Assembly: GCA_002929135.1 (NCBI GenBank)
Contig: PESC01000012.1
Location: 28,917 to 92,916, forward strand
Source of the DNA: Methylomonas sp.
GTDB taxonomy: Bacteria; Pseudomonadota; Gammaproteobacteria; Methylococcales; Methylomonadaceae
Direction: 5' to 3'
DNA length: 64,000 nucleotides
Shown here: one piece after another, positions 44,657 through 53,884 of the stretch
Layout of the letters: every line of letters begins with the position of its first letter
Position numbering within the stretch: the first letter of the stretch is position 1
Translations under genes and position numbers: made by a program
Notes under the pieces: generated by a model
What the model was told of the DNA's origin: nothing
What the model saw: only the letters and a program-made list of their open reading frames with translations
Database searches by the model: none

Positions 44657-47600
44657 CTACACCGCTTTTTGCGGCTTCTTGCGCCAGAGGCCGCCGGTCG
44701 AATAACAGCCCCAGCCCCAGCGCAGCCAGTCCAGCAGCGCAATCGCCATCCACAGCGACCAACCCAGCATCAACAAACGGTAAACCGTCATCGGCACTGA
44801 AACGATGGTTGCCGTTGGCAGGCGGGCTTCGGCTCTGTCCTGATACCAATTCAGGTCAAAGGCATGCGACTGGTTGCCGGTGATCTGCATGTCGGGCTGG
44901 CCCAGCAGGCCTTGCTGTACCGCCGCAAACAGCAGCAGCAAGGCCGTCAGCGTCAGAACTCCCAAGCCGATCTGCGCCAGATTGAAGTGGCGCTCGTACT
45001 CGATCACCTGCTGCTTGCGCAGTCCTAACGCCAGCAGCCAGGCGACGACGAGGCCACCCAGTACGCCGATTTGGCTCAGGCCAACCAGCAATAACAGCCA
45101 TTGCCGGGTTTTGAGTGGTGTGACCGGGATGCGGCTCAAACCCAGCGACAGCAACACCAGCACTACCAGCAGGCCCCAGATCAGCGCGGCAGGCCCGAAG
45201 TGGGGGCCTAGCGTAAACAAGACCCAACGGTCGTCGCCCAGCACAGCCTTGATGTGGTTGTTGACGCTGGTGGTGCCCAGTTCGACTGCGGGCGTGGTGA
45301 ACAGCGGCGTCAATGCCTCGGCTTGCTGCCAGTCCAGCTTGATATGCTGCGCACCCGGGCGCACCGGTACATCGACGGTGTTGCCGCTCTGCCGCACGGG
45401 TTGGCTGACACCATCGATGCTCACCGTCTGCAACACCGCATCGTCGGGCAATACAACGACATGGCGATCGCCTTTGGAGCTGCGCAGCATCAGATTCAGC
45501 GTTACCTGTTGCGAGCGTTTGCCAGGGTGTACGACGAGTTCGCTGCGATCGATGGTCAAGGTCGGGCCAGCCACGGCCTCCGGCCTCGATAGGTGCAGCA
45601 GTAATTGTTCGCCCGGCCAGGGCCGCCATTCCGGCAGCCAGATGCCTTGTGCATCCTGATGATGCACGACCGGCAGGCCTTCGCTTTCCACATGCCAGAC
45701 CGGGCCGACATCCAGCCGCCAGACCTCATGCCAATCGGCGTGCTCAGGGCTGTGCAGCGTGATGAGCTCCCGCTGCTCCAGACGGGATTGCCAGCTTAGT
45801 TCGGTCTGGCCCGCTGCCAGGCTGACGATAACCTTGTCGCCCTTGAGCCGTATGCCGGGTGTAGTGACGGCTTCGCCAGCCAGCAGTGGCAGTTCCAGCG
45901 TCACAGCGGTGTCGTTACCGGCCATGCGTACCACTTGGGTGGCAATTTGCCAGTCCAGACCCAGTTGCAGAGTACGGATGACTTGCACGAAGGCGGGCAT
46001 GGCGCTGGCTTGCAGCGATGCGCGATCATGGGCGATCAAGGGCTGGCGACGAACCAGCTCAAGCTGCGGCCCGGCCCGGCCCTGTTCGAATACGCCGCCC
46101 ACATCCCAGCCATCGGCCTGTGCCTGGGTGTACCCCGGTGCCAGTGGCAGCGGTAAGGTCAGCTTGTCGGCAACGGCATGACGGCCTGTCATCACCACCC
46201 GATGCACACCGGCAGCCAGTGCCAACCACAAGCCGTCATCGTCATGCCGACGCAAGGTCGACGACGGTTTGCCATCGACTTCGACACGCTGCGGCAGCCA
46301 TTGCGCCCATGCCACCGGCAGCGGCACAGCAACCGTCTGGCGGGCGTGGATTTCCAGAGTCAGTGTGAGCGTTTCGGCCTGGGCATCGACATCGAGCCGG
46401 GCCAGATGTGCACAGCTTGGCAGGCAGTCGGGCGCTGTCGTCAATCGCTGTTTCAACTGTTCCAGCAAGGCTTGGTCGGGAAAGTCGGCGTTGGCATCCG
46501 GGCTGGATGTCAGCAGCCAGGGCAGTAGCAGACACAAGCTCAACAGCGGGCGTGACAGCCGCCAACGCGCGTTCAGCAAATCCAGCAGCCGCAACGCCAA
46601 AAGTGCCGTAACCAAGGCCTGCAATACATGCAGCAGCGCGCTAGCAAACGGTGGCAGATACCACAGACGTACACTTTGTCCGGCATCGACTCTGCCGTTC
46701 CAGCGCAGTTCGACGCGCTGCCACTGCCATTGCGGCAGGCCGGGGCCGGTTTGCAGGCTGGCGTCGGGGTCGATGCGGTCGAAGTGGGTAGCGCCGGGGC
46801 TGGCGGGCGCTGCGGCATCGTCGTAAGGACTTGCCAGCTTGCCCGCTGTTTGCGGTGCCAGGTATTCGGCTTGCTCCCGCATCTGTATCGCGGGTGCCGC
46901 CATGTCTTCGACAGTCTCGCCGGCTGCCGCTTGGTCATAGGCTGTCGTGACGGGTTGCCAGGGGCGTTCGAGTTGCGGATACAGTGCCAGGCGGAACTGC
47001 CCGATCATGAACGGCACGGTAATCAGAATCAGCAGCAGCCCGCACAGGTTGCGATAAATCCGGCACCAGCGGGCGAAGCGGTTGTCGGGCAAGACGCGCA
47101 GAAGTGCCAGTGCGGCAAGCAGATTGAGCCAGACCCAGCGCGGCGCGTCGGCTTCGTGCCAGATCAAGCTCAGGCCAACCAGCGCCAGCAAGCCCCAGGG
47201 CAGCGACCACAGCCGCGAGATGGCCAGCGCGGCAATCAACACCAGGAACAAATCCAGCAGCGTCCAGCGTGTCAGCCAGGTGTCGGGCTGATTGTCGACG
47301 CCGGAAACCGCCAGCAACCGCCAGCCGGGTGGGATGTTGAGCACGGCCTCGGCCTGACGAAAACCATGCTGCCAGCCGACGGCATTCAGCCTGCCAATGT
47401 CGTGTTCGATGCGGCTGTCGGCCTGAAGCTGAATCTGGCCCAATCTGACCTCCACGCCTTGCTGCCCCGATGCCAGCCGGGTGATCAGTTGATTACGCCC
47501 GGACAACACCACCTGGCCCAGCAACAATTCGGGCTGCGCATTCAAGCGCCAGCCCTGCGTCATGCGGCCATCGATACGGTCGCTGACGCTATAACCGCCG

Positions 47601-48676
47601 CCGTCGAAATCCAGCCACAAAGTGCGGTGTAGCTTGAGCTGATTGGGTTCTGGGTCGGGGTCGCCGCGACGGATGACGCGAAACGTCATGCTCTGACCGT
47701 TTTCAATGCGGTAGGCGGGCAGTTGCTGCCATTCCACCGGCATGTTGGTCTGGCTGGGGTCTATGCTGGCCAGATTTTCGATTTCGACCAGCCTGAGTGC
47801 GGGCATGGCCTGAAACGCCCAGATTTCAGCGACAGGCCAAATGTCGCTTGTGACGGTAAACGGCAGTGAGCTAACAGGAGTGTCGTGGCGAGCGGTAAGG
47901 TCGATGATCCAGCGTCCGGGCCGGAGCTGAACCCGCAAACGTCCGTCGGTATCGAGCCGCGCAGGCAATGCGCTGTCCAGCCTCACGGCCACCAAACCAG
48001 GCAGCATGGCATGAGGCAAATCGATTTCACGGGCGCTGCCCGAGGCTTGCAGTTCGATGCGGGTGATGATCCGCATCGGCGTATCGTCGATCACCTGACG
48101 AAACACTTGAATGGCCAGACTGTCGTGAGCATCGCCAGCGGGCATCGCGTGTGCCACCGCCAGCCAGACCTCGCCGCGTTCGATGCGCGGATGCAAAACG
48201 TCGTGGCCATCGATGCTGAGACTGATCAGCCCGGTTTCGGCTGGCAGCGCCAGACTTTTCGGTAGGCCATCCCATTGGAAAACGCCGCTGATGCGGTGGT
48301 GACCGGCGGACAGATACAGCGACGGCTGGCCGTCGTGCGGTGTTACCGTGGCGGCGTTCTGATCGACCCTGACTTGTTGCGGCCAGTGATCGTGATTGCC
48401 CGGCAGCGGCAACCAGCCGTCTCGGTACAGTGTCCAGTCGGATTCGAAGCGACCGCCCTGTTTTGTCAGCACCAGTTGCAACGGCCCGGACCAGCGGCAC
48501 TGGCGCTGGGCGGCATCCTGGAACAGGAACGGGCACGAGGCCGTGGTGTCGTCGTGCATCACCCAGGCTGCCCAAGGCTTGAGGACATCGGGAACGCTGT
48601 TGAGATCGACGGCGCGGCTGATGAGAGGTACGGCAAGCAATGCCAACAGAATGAAAGTGCGCAACCCTTGTGTCAT
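44657..48676 (-). CDS. very large membrane protein of unknown function
   Basis: The 1339-residue protein has a signal peptide (FILLALLAVPLISRAVD) and a periplasmic region of about 470 residues. A first membrane block follows (LLDLFLVLIAALAISRLWSLPWG to FMIGQFRLALYPQL) with further helices near 690-740. A second long periplasmic region is rich in beta-like repeats of LxLPL and ELxW text, and a terminal block of about five helices spans LIWGLLVVLVLLSLGL to LLMLGWSLWMAIALL. No enzymatic motif is recognisable. It is single-gene, begins 10 bases beyond repeat copy B, and has its own promoter region near 48.7 kb. An envelope assembly or transport role can only be guessed. Confidence 0.85.
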   Translation of the reverse strand: MTQGLRTFILLALLAVPLISRAVDLNSVPDVLKPWAAWVMHDDTTASCPFLFQDAAQRQCRWSGPLQLVLTKQGGRFESDWTLYRDGWLPLPGNHDHWPQQVRVDQNAATVTPHDGQPSLYLSAGHHRISGVFQWDGLPKSLALPAETGLISLSIDGHDVLHPRIERGEVWLAVAHAMPAGDAHDSLAIQVFRQVIDDTPMRIITRIELQASGSAREIDLPHAMLPGLVAVRLDSALPARLDTDGRLRVQLRPGRWIIDLTARHDTPVSSLPFTVTSDIWPVAEIWAFQAMPALRLVEIENLASIDPSQTNMPVEWQQLPAYRIENGQSMTFRVIRRGDPDPEPNQLKLHRTLWLDFDGGGYSVSDRIDGRMTQGWRLNAQPELLLGQVVLSGRNQLITRLASGQQGVEVRLGQIQLQADSRIEHDIGRLNAVGWQHGFRQAEAVLNIPPGWRLLAVSGVDNQPDTWLTRWTLLDLFLVLIAALAISRLWSLPWGLLALVGLSLIWHEADAPRWVWLNLLAALALLRVLPDNRFARWCRIYRNLCGLLLILITVPFMIGQFRLALYPQLERPWQPVTTAYDQAAAGETVEDMAAPAIQMREQAEYLAPQTAGKLASPYDDAAAPASPGATHFDRIDPDASLQTGPGLPQWQWQRVELRWNGRVDAGQSVRLWYLPPFASALLHVLQALVTALLALRLLDLLNARWRLSRPLLSLCLLLPWLLTSSPDANADFPDQALLEQLKQRLTTAPDCLPSCAHLARLDVDAQAETLTLTLEIHARQTVAVPLPVAWAQWLPQRVEVDGKPSSTLRRHDDDGLWLALAAGVHRVVMTGRHAVADKLTLPLPLAPGYTQAQADGWDVGGVFEQGRAGPQLELVRRQPLIAHDRASLQASAMPAFVQVIRTLQLGLDWQIATQVVRMAGNDTAVTLELPLLAGEAVTTPGIRLKGDKVIVSLAAGQTELSWQSRLEQRELITLHSPEHADWHEVWRLDVGPVWHVESEGLPVVHHQDAQGIWLPEWRPWPGEQLLLHLSRPEAVAGPTLTIDRSELVVHPGKRSQQVTLNLMLRSSKGDRHVVVLPDDAVLQTVSIDGVSQPVRQSGNTVDVPVRPGAQHIKLDWQQAEALTPLFTTPAVELGTTSVNNHIKAVLGDDRWVLFTLGPHFGPAALIWGLLVVLVLLSLGLSRIPVTPLKTRQWLLLLVGLSQIGVLGGLVVAWLLALGLRKQQVIEYERHFNLAQIGLGVLTLTALLLLFAAVQQGLLGQPDMQITGNQSHAFDLNWYQDRAEARLPTATIVSVPMTVYRLLMLGWSLWMAIALLDWLRWGWGCYSTGGLWRKKPQKAV

Positions 48677-48887
48677 GTCGATATCTCTTGTGTGTTGTTG
48701 TATCCAAATTCGGCAGAAGAGCGCTAACGATGTTGCCGATGAGTTAATAGTTGGCCAACTTAGGTAATGCTGATGTCATCATCGGTTGACAATGGCGGAT
48801 GACGGGCCGATTGCCGATACACTAGAATGGCCACTGCACACGACAAGCCTGTCACCATTGAAATTTCGCCCATTTTCAGCAGACTAA

Positions 48888-49008
48888 GGATTCGGTCATA
48901 AATAACATCGCTGTCTATCGGCCTCACCCCAACCCTCTCCCGAAGGGGAGAGCGAAGCGAGGGGGGGCGAAGCCGAGGATAATGTGGATGTTATTTATGA
49001 CCGAATCC
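48888..49008. mobile_element. 121-bp MITE-like element with 22-bp terminal inverted repeats
   Basis: GGATTCGGTCATAAATAACATC and GATGTTATTTATGACCGAATCC are perfect inverted ends. Each is flanked outside by TAA (48885-48887 and 49009-49011), consistent with a 3-bp target duplication. The interior carries CCTCACCCCAACCCTCTCCCGAAGGGGAGAG and a GCGAAGCGAGGGGGGGCGAAGCCGAGG stretch, with no gene. It is a non-autonomous element located 88 bases upstream of gltA. The rest of the gap (48677-48887) shows no other feature. Confidence 0.85.
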
Positions 49009-49096
49009 TAAGTGCTCGAAAAGCCGGTATTCGATGGCTTAACATTAAACCTGAAACATGACGCGCCACATCAACCACGCTGGGAGAGATAGAACC

Positions 49097-50392
49097 ATGG
49101 CTGACAATTACATATCCTTGACCAAGGATGATTCATCGCAAGCGCAGCAACTGCCGATTCTGTCGGGTACTTTGGGGCCTTCTGTCATCGATATTCGCGC
49201 ACTGTACGCCCAGACGGGCCACTTTACCTACGACCCCGGCTTCACATCGACGGCCAGTTGCAGTTCCAAAATCACCTTTATCGACGGCGATGCCGGCATA
49301 TTGCTGTATCGCGGTTATCCGATCGAACAACTGGCGGAAAAATGCGACTTCCCTGAAGTGTGTTATCTGCTGCTCAACGGCGAGCTGCCGAATGGGGCGC
49401 AAATGCAGGAGTTCGTCACCCTGACCAGCCAGCACGTCATGGTGCATGAGCAATTGACCCGGTTTTACAGTGGCTTCCGCCGGGATGCGCATCCGATGGC
49501 GGTATTGGTTGGCGTGGTTGGCGCCTTGTCGGCGTTTTATCACGATGTGATGGACATCACCCGCAAGGAAGACCGCTACCTCTCCGCCATTCGGCTGATC
49601 GCCAAAATGCCGAGCATCGTCGCGATGTGTCACAAATACAGCACGGGTATGCCGTTCATCTATCCGAAACGCAAGCTGGGCTACGTCGAGAACTTCATGC
49701 GCATGATGCACGGCGATCCGTGCGACGATTATCAAGCCAATCCGGTACTGGCGCGCGCCCTGGATCGCATCCTGATCCTGCATGCCGATCATGAACAAAA
49801 TGCCTCGACCTCGACTGTGCGTCTGGCCGGTTCCAGCGGTGCCAATCCCTATGCCTGCGTGGCGGCCGGTATTGCTTGCCTGTGGGGCGCTGCACATGGC
49901 GGTGCCAACGAGGCGGTGTTGAACATGCTGGAAGAAATCGGCGACGTATCGCGCATTGGCGAGTACGTTGCCAAAGCCAAGGACAAAAACGACCCCTTCC
50001 GTTTGATGGGCTTTGGTCATCGTGTCTACAAAAACTACGATCCGCGTGCCCGGCTGATGCGCCAGACCTGTCACGAAGTGCTGGATGAGCTGAACCTCCA
50101 CGATGATCGCTTGTTCAAGCTGGCGATGGAGCTGGAACGCATCGCACTGGAAGACCCGTACTTCATCGAGAAGAAGCTTTACCCCAACGTTGACTTTTAC
50201 TCCGGCATCGTATTGCGGGCACTGGGCATTCCAACCGAAATGTTCACCGCGATTTTCGCCCTGGCGCGTTCAGTGGGCTGGATTGCGCAATGGGACGAAA
50301 TGATCGCTGACCCCGAACTGAAAATTGGCCGCCCACGCCAGTTGTACCGGGGCGTGGCTATGCGCGACGTCAAACCCGTTTTTGCGCGGTAA
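49097..50392 (+). CDS. gltA: citrate synthase (type I, hexameric class)
   Basis: Citrate synthase condenses oxaloacetate and acetyl-CoA at the entry of the TCA cycle. The catalytic histidines and aspartate lie in [26 protein letters not shown] and [14 protein letters not shown]. The 431-residue length and the N-terminal beta-domain ([26 protein letters not shown]) are those of the Gram-negative NADH-sensitive class. The ATG at 49097 follows GGGAGAGATAGAACC. A mobile-element copy sits in its upstream region and may form part of its promoter context. Confidence 0.97.
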   Translation: MADNYISLTKDDSSQAQQLPILSGTLGPSVIDIRALYAQTGHFTYDPGFTSTASCSSKITFIDGDAGILLYRGYPIEQLAEKCDFPEVCYLLLNGELPNGAQMQEFVTLTSQHVMVHEQLTRFYSGFRRDAHPMAVLVGVVGALSAFYHDVMDITRKEDRYLSAIRLIAKMPSIVAMCHKYSTGMPFIYPKRKLGYVENFMRMMHGDPCDDYQANPVLARALDRILILHADHEQNASTSTVRLAGSSGANPYACVAAGIACLWGAAHGGANEAVLNMLEEIGDVSRIGEYVAKAKDKNDPFRLMGFGHRVYKNYDPRARLMRQTCHEVLDELNLHDDRLFKLAMELERIALEDPYFIEKKLYPNVDFYSGIVLRALGIPTEMFTAIFALARSVGWIAQWDEMIADPELKIGRPRQLYRGVAMRDVKPVFAR

Positions 50393-50398
50393 TTTGCC

Positions 50399-50431
50399 AT
50401 TCAGGGCTGACGCTGCCTGCCAGCCCTGAAT
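50399..50431. terminator. bidirectional terminator between gltA and the DUF1624 gene
   Basis: ATTCAGGGCTG-ACGCTGCCTGC-CAGCCCTGAAT is an 11-bp perfect stem with an 11-base loop between two convergent genes. The T-run is weak, so this is a probable rather than certain terminator. Confidence 0.65.
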
Positions 50432-50442
50432 ACACCGGGCTT

Positions 50443-51618
50443 TTACAGATAATTCAACCAGCGCCAGTGCGGCTTGGTGGTTTTCAAGGTTTCGAACCAC
50501 CGGCACAGCGGATACAGCATCAGTACCACCAGCAGCCACATCAGATACACAAACGGCAGGCCGGAACCGTAATCCTTCGGTATATCCGGCGACCAGATGC
50601 CACCGCCCAGCAGTGCCGACACCGGGCCGCCGTCGATGGCCGCCACCAACAAGGCCAGCAGGTGTATCAAGTACAGATGAATCAGGTAAAAGAACAGCGG
50701 CGTGCGGCCAAACAGGCGCAACACGCCGAAACGCGGCACTGGATGGCGCTCCAGCCAAGCCAGAACCGTCAGCGCCGGTCCCAGTGTCATCAGCAAATAC
50801 AGCAACGATGGCGGGTATTTGTGGCAATTGATGAATGACAGCAGCGTGAACACCGGCTCGGGATAGGTTTTCCACGGCGCTGGATCGCCGTAGACATTGC
50901 TGAAACGCAGCACGATGAAAGCGGCGATCAAGCCGCCTGCCATCCAGAACAAACGCCCAGGCTGGCGCCACTGGTTTTGCGTCATCAGATGACCAAAGCC
51001 ATACCCCAGCGCCATGACACCAACCCAGGGAATCAGCGGGTAATACGGGTTTATCAGCCAATGTTCGCTCAGCACCACATCGTCGCCGGTATGGAGCACC
51101 GCCCACAACGGGCCGAACCATCCCAGTTCATCCGGCCTGATACCGTCGAAAGCATTGTGGCCGAGTGTCGTCACCGCGCCGAATGCCACGACCCAGCGCA
51201 GCGGCAACCTGATCAAACCGGCCAGCGCTATCATCGACCAACCAATCGCCCACAACACACCACCGTCGAGCTGACGAAAGTCGTTGCGAAAATTCCACGC
51301 CCAGGCTTCGACCGTCAGCGTCAGTACCAGCAGAATCAGGCCACGCTTGGCCAGAAACCGGCTGAGCGGCGCATCGGATCCGCGTTGCGAGGCCCACAAA
51401 AACGCGCTGGTGCCCGCCAGAAACACGAATACCGGTGCGCAGACATGGGTGATCCACCGCGTCAGAAACAAGGCCACTGTGGTTTGATCGAGATCGGTGG
51501 GTTTGAAATGGGCAGCGCTGAAAAAAACGCGGGTATGATCCAGAGTCATGATGATCATGACCAGACCCCGCAAAATGTCTATGGACCACAAGCGTCCGGC
51601 GGATACAGGCGTATTCAA
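50443..51618 (-). CDS. DUF1624/HGSNAT-like membrane protein
   Basis: The 391-residue protein has ten or so hydrophobic segments. It opens with RLWSIDILRGLVMIIMTLDHTRVFF, the conserved start of the DUF1624 family related to heparan-alpha-glucosaminide N-acetyltransferase and other multi-pass acyltransferases. The aspartate-histidine in MTLDHTR is conserved. It may acetylate a cell-surface sugar, but the substrate is unknown. It is monocistronic, convergent with gltA and divergent from the methyltransferase gene. Confidence 0.85.
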   Translation of the reverse strand: MNTPVSAGRLWSIDILRGLVMIIMTLDHTRVFFSAAHFKPTDLDQTTVALFLTRWITHVCAPVFVFLAGTSAFLWASQRGSDAPLSRFLAKRGLILLVLTLTVEAWAWNFRNDFRQLDGGVLWAIGWSMIALAGLIRLPLRWVVAFGAVTTLGHNAFDGIRPDELGWFGPLWAVLHTGDDVVLSEHWLINPYYPLIPWVGVMALGYGFGHLMTQNQWRQPGRLFWMAGGLIAAFIVLRFSNVYGDPAPWKTYPEPVFTLLSFINCHKYPPSLLYLLMTLGPALTVLAWLERHPVPRFGVLRLFGRTPLFFYLIHLYLIHLLALLVAAIDGGPVSALLGGGIWSPDIPKDYGSGLPFVYLMWLLVVLMLYPLCRWFETLKTTKPHWRWLNYL

Positions 51619-51759
51619 GGCAGTAGAACCCCCAAAAATGAGTGAAAAATCATCGGCGTCTTTTTCTGCCCGACAACCTGAGTCGGGCGCATGGGCAACT
51701 GATTTATAATGGCCGATCGTTCCTTACGACACACTACCATCCAACACACTACAACGAAA

Positions 51760-52680
51760 ATGCACGTTTTAGAACCCGGCAAGGACTACCGAGACCTGTG
51801 CCTGCGCTCCGGCGGCGATCTTGACCCAGCCCGGTTGCAAGCCGATGCGGTAAGGCATTACGACGACTGTTACAACGACTACCTGTTCGCCTGGAGCAAC
51901 CGCGACAACCTGGCCTTGCACTACGGCTACTGGGACGACACCAGCGCTTACAAGCAACATCAGGCGCTGTTGAACAAAAATCAGGCGTTGTACGACAAGG
52001 CTGGCATTCAACCGACCGACCATGTGCTCGATGCCGGTTGCGGCATTGGCGGCAGTTCGATCTGGATGGCCAAGCACCATGGCAACCGGGTTACCGGCAT
52101 CACCATCAGCAGCAGACAGGCCGGTCATGCGGCACGCCATGCCAGGCGGCACGGCGTGGCTGCGAACGTGGATTTTCAGGTTGCCGATTTCTGCGCGACC
52201 GCATTCGACGCCGCATCGTTCGATGTCGTCTGGGCGCTGGAAAGCTCGTGTCACGCCTTGAACAAGGCCGACTTTCTGAAGGAAGCCTGGCGTCTACTGC
52301 GCCCCGGTGGTCGCATCGTGGTATGCGACGGATTTTTACTGAAACGCGAATTCGACGACGACCAATGGCAAGCCGTCGTCACCTGTCTTAACGGCTGGGC
52401 AGTGCCGAATCTGTGTTCGCGTGACGAATTCAATGGCCTGCTGACACAGCAAGGCTTTGACGCCATCGTCTGTCACGACATCACCGCACAGACATGGTCA
52501 TCGGTGCAGCACATGTACAAGGTCGCCAGGCGTCTCAAATCCGTGCAAACCATCAGTCAGTGGCTGGGCTTGCGCAGCCCGGCACAAACGGCCAATTACC
52601 TCGTGGGCCTGGCGCAATACCGTTTATTTACCGAAAACCTCACCGAGTACTGCATTTTTACCGCACGTAAATCAGGCTGA
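51760..52680 (+). CDS. class I SAM-dependent methyltransferase, tocopherol/sterol methyltransferase-like
   Basis: The 306-residue protein has AVRHYDDCYNDYLFAW and LALHYGYWDD at the N-terminus, the SAM motif I VLDAGCGIGGSSIWMA, GITISSRQAGHA, and the post-motif VVWALESSCHALNKADFLKEAWRLLRPGG. These match the gamma-tocopherol / SMT-like / coclaurine-type family that methylates small hydrophobic acceptors. The substrate cannot be told. The ATG at 51760 is preferred to the upstream frame. A small hypothetical gene follows after about 25 bases. Confidence 0.8.
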   Translation: MHVLEPGKDYRDLCLRSGGDLDPARLQADAVRHYDDCYNDYLFAWSNRDNLALHYGYWDDTSAYKQHQALLNKNQALYDKAGIQPTDHVLDAGCGIGGSSIWMAKHHGNRVTGITISSRQAGHAARHARRHGVAANVDFQVADFCATAFDAASFDVVWALESSCHALNKADFLKEAWRLLRPGGRIVVCDGFLLKREFDDDQWQAVVTCLNGWAVPNLCSRDEFNGLLTQQGFDAIVCHDITAQTWSSVQHMYKVARRLKSVQTISQWLGLRSPAQTANYLVGLAQYRLFTENLTEYCIFTARKSG

Positions 52681-52704
52681 CAATGGTCGGCTAATGTGAA
52701 CGCA

Positions 52705-53133
52705 ATGAAACAAATTCACGGTCTCGACACAGTATCCCGCAGTCATTGTGGCCTGCTCAGCCCGCCGGTCATCGCCAACTTGCTCATAGACGACCTGGCA
52801 GGCGGTTATTGCGAAATTTATGGCGACCAGGACGGCCAGCGCATCCTGCTGACCAAACTCGATTTGCTGCCGACAACACTGGCTTACGACCCCTTTGACC
52901 GTCGGTTGTCGTGGTCGGTCGCTGGCCCGATCTTGCGCAACGACTGCGTGCCACTGACTTACAAAATGCAAGGCAAACAGTTCGCCATCACAGGCCGCTG
53001 CTCGGTTATCCCCAAAGTCTGCGGCGTCGATCTTTACTTGCATCGTAGCTACACCGGCATTATCGGCGACACCGTGCGCCAACGATTCACCGTATCGACC
53101 AAAGAACTGGCAACACTGTGCAAACCACTGTAA
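52705..53133 (+). CDS. hypothetical protein
   Basis: The roughly 140-residue protein begins MKQIHGLDTVSRSHCG (ATG at 52705; a GTG three codons earlier is also possible) and contains IYGDQDGQRILLTKLDLLP and GRCSVIPKVCGVDLYLHRSY. It has no membrane segment or signal peptide and five cysteines. I do not recognise a family. Its placement 24 bases after the methyltransferase gene and before the ssrA promoter suggests co-transcription with the methyltransferase. Confidence 0.6.
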   Translation: MKQIHGLDTVSRSHCGLLSPPVIANLLIDDLAGGYCEIYGDQDGQRILLTKLDLLPTTLAYDPFDRRLSWSVAGPILRNDCVPLTYKMQGKQFAITGRCSVIPKVCGVDLYLHRSYTGIIGDTVRQRFTVSTKELATLCKPL

Positions 53134-53160
53134 TCGAACGATATTCCAAAACAAAAATAG

Positions 53161-53191
53161 TGCAACGTACAGCCACGTTATTCGATAGAAT
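53161..53191 (+). promoter_or_regulatory. putative ssrA promoter
   Basis: TAGAAT (53186-53191) lies 10 bases before the mature 5' end. A weak TGCAAC is at -35 with a 19-base spacer, and an A-rich tract (AAAACAAAAATAG) stands upstream like an UP element. Confidence 0.5.
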
Positions 53192-53201
53192 GGCCTCACT
53201 T

Positions 53202-53580
53202 GGGGGCGACATGGCTTCGACGTGGGTAGCAAAACCTCAGGTGCATGCCGAGCACAGTACCGCTCGTAAAACCTACTGAAAAAAAGTATTCGCAAACGAC
53301 GAAAACTACTCAGTGGCTATCGCAGCTTAAAACCTGCACCACTTCTCTGACCAAGCGTACTTATGCACTTGGAGTCCTTTCGGGGGCGTTCAGGGATCAT
53401 ATTACATAAGATCGCGTCTAGGCTTGGTTCGGAGCCAAAAGCGTTAAACCCAATCGAAATCGCAGTTGTCAGTCTTGGCCTGTCGGGTAGGCAACTGTTA
53501 AATCAAAAGCACAGGATAAGCATGTAGAGCTTGTGGCGGAGTGCTTGCGGACGCGGGTTCAATTCCCGCCGCCTCCACCA
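53202..53580 (+). ncRNA. ssrA: transfer-messenger RNA (tmRNA)
   Basis: The 5' end GGGGGCGACATGGCTTCGACG and the 3' end GGACGCGGGTTCAATTCCCGCCGCCTCCACCA form the tRNA-like domain, including the T-arm and an encoded CCA. The tag reading frame (53292-53330) is GCA AAC GAC through TAA and encodes ANDENYSVAIAA. tmRNA rescues stalled ribosomes and tags the truncated protein for proteolysis. Its 3' end is a common integration site for mobile elements, and one begins here. Confidence 0.97.
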
Positions 53581-53589
53581 AAACCCAAA

Positions 53590-53621
53590 ATCCCAACCCT
53601 TATCGGTTGGGATTTTTTTTG
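53590..53621 (+). terminator. rho-independent terminator of ssrA
   Basis: AATCCCAACC-CTTATC-GGTTGGGATT followed by TTTTTT. It begins about 10 bases after the tmRNA CCA end. Confidence 0.88.
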
Positions 53622-53842
53622 CCCAGAGCGCCAGTGTTGGCGCGGTTTCCGGCCTTGGCCTCTTGAGCACGCCCCTCCCGAATTTGCCGTTTCCGGTGCA
53701 CCTTCCGCCGTTTTTCTCTCTCTGTTCTCTGCCGCCCTCTTGAGCATTCAAGGCCCGGTGTCGTGTGTTGGCGCGGGTTTGCGGTCCGTCGGTTTGCTTC
53801 TTCGCTTGCTCTGGCGGGTACGACCGAGACAGCGAAAAGCAC
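53622..53842. other. left junction region of the integrated element (no gene seen)
   Basis: This non-coding stretch of about 220 bases lies between the ssrA terminator and the first element terminator. It carries two repeated motifs, GTGTTGGCGCGG(G)TTT at 53635 and 53765 and CCTCTTGAGCA at 53660 and 53736. Direct repeats at an element end can be recombinase or attachment sites, but neither pair is proven and the right junction is outside the window. Confidence 0.4.
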
Positions 53843-53863
53843 AAAAAAACCGCCCGGAGGCGG
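53843..53863 (-). terminator. terminator of the recombinase operon
   Basis: On the minus strand CCGCC-TCCG-GGCGG is followed by TTTTTTT, about 20 bases downstream of the last gene. Confidence 0.75.
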
Positions 53864-53884
53864 CGTGTCGGCGCGGAGCGGATG

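Noticed and set aside
46628-47632. 334-residue plus-strand ORF opposite the 1339-residue membrane protein
   Set aside because: The minus-strand frame is continuous with a signal peptide and membrane helices, while this frame has biased antisense composition.
52705-53133. hypothetical gene before ssrA as part of the mobile element
   Set aside because: It lies on the chromosomal side of ssrA with a methyltransferase neighbour. The compositional and content shift starts only after the ssrA terminator.
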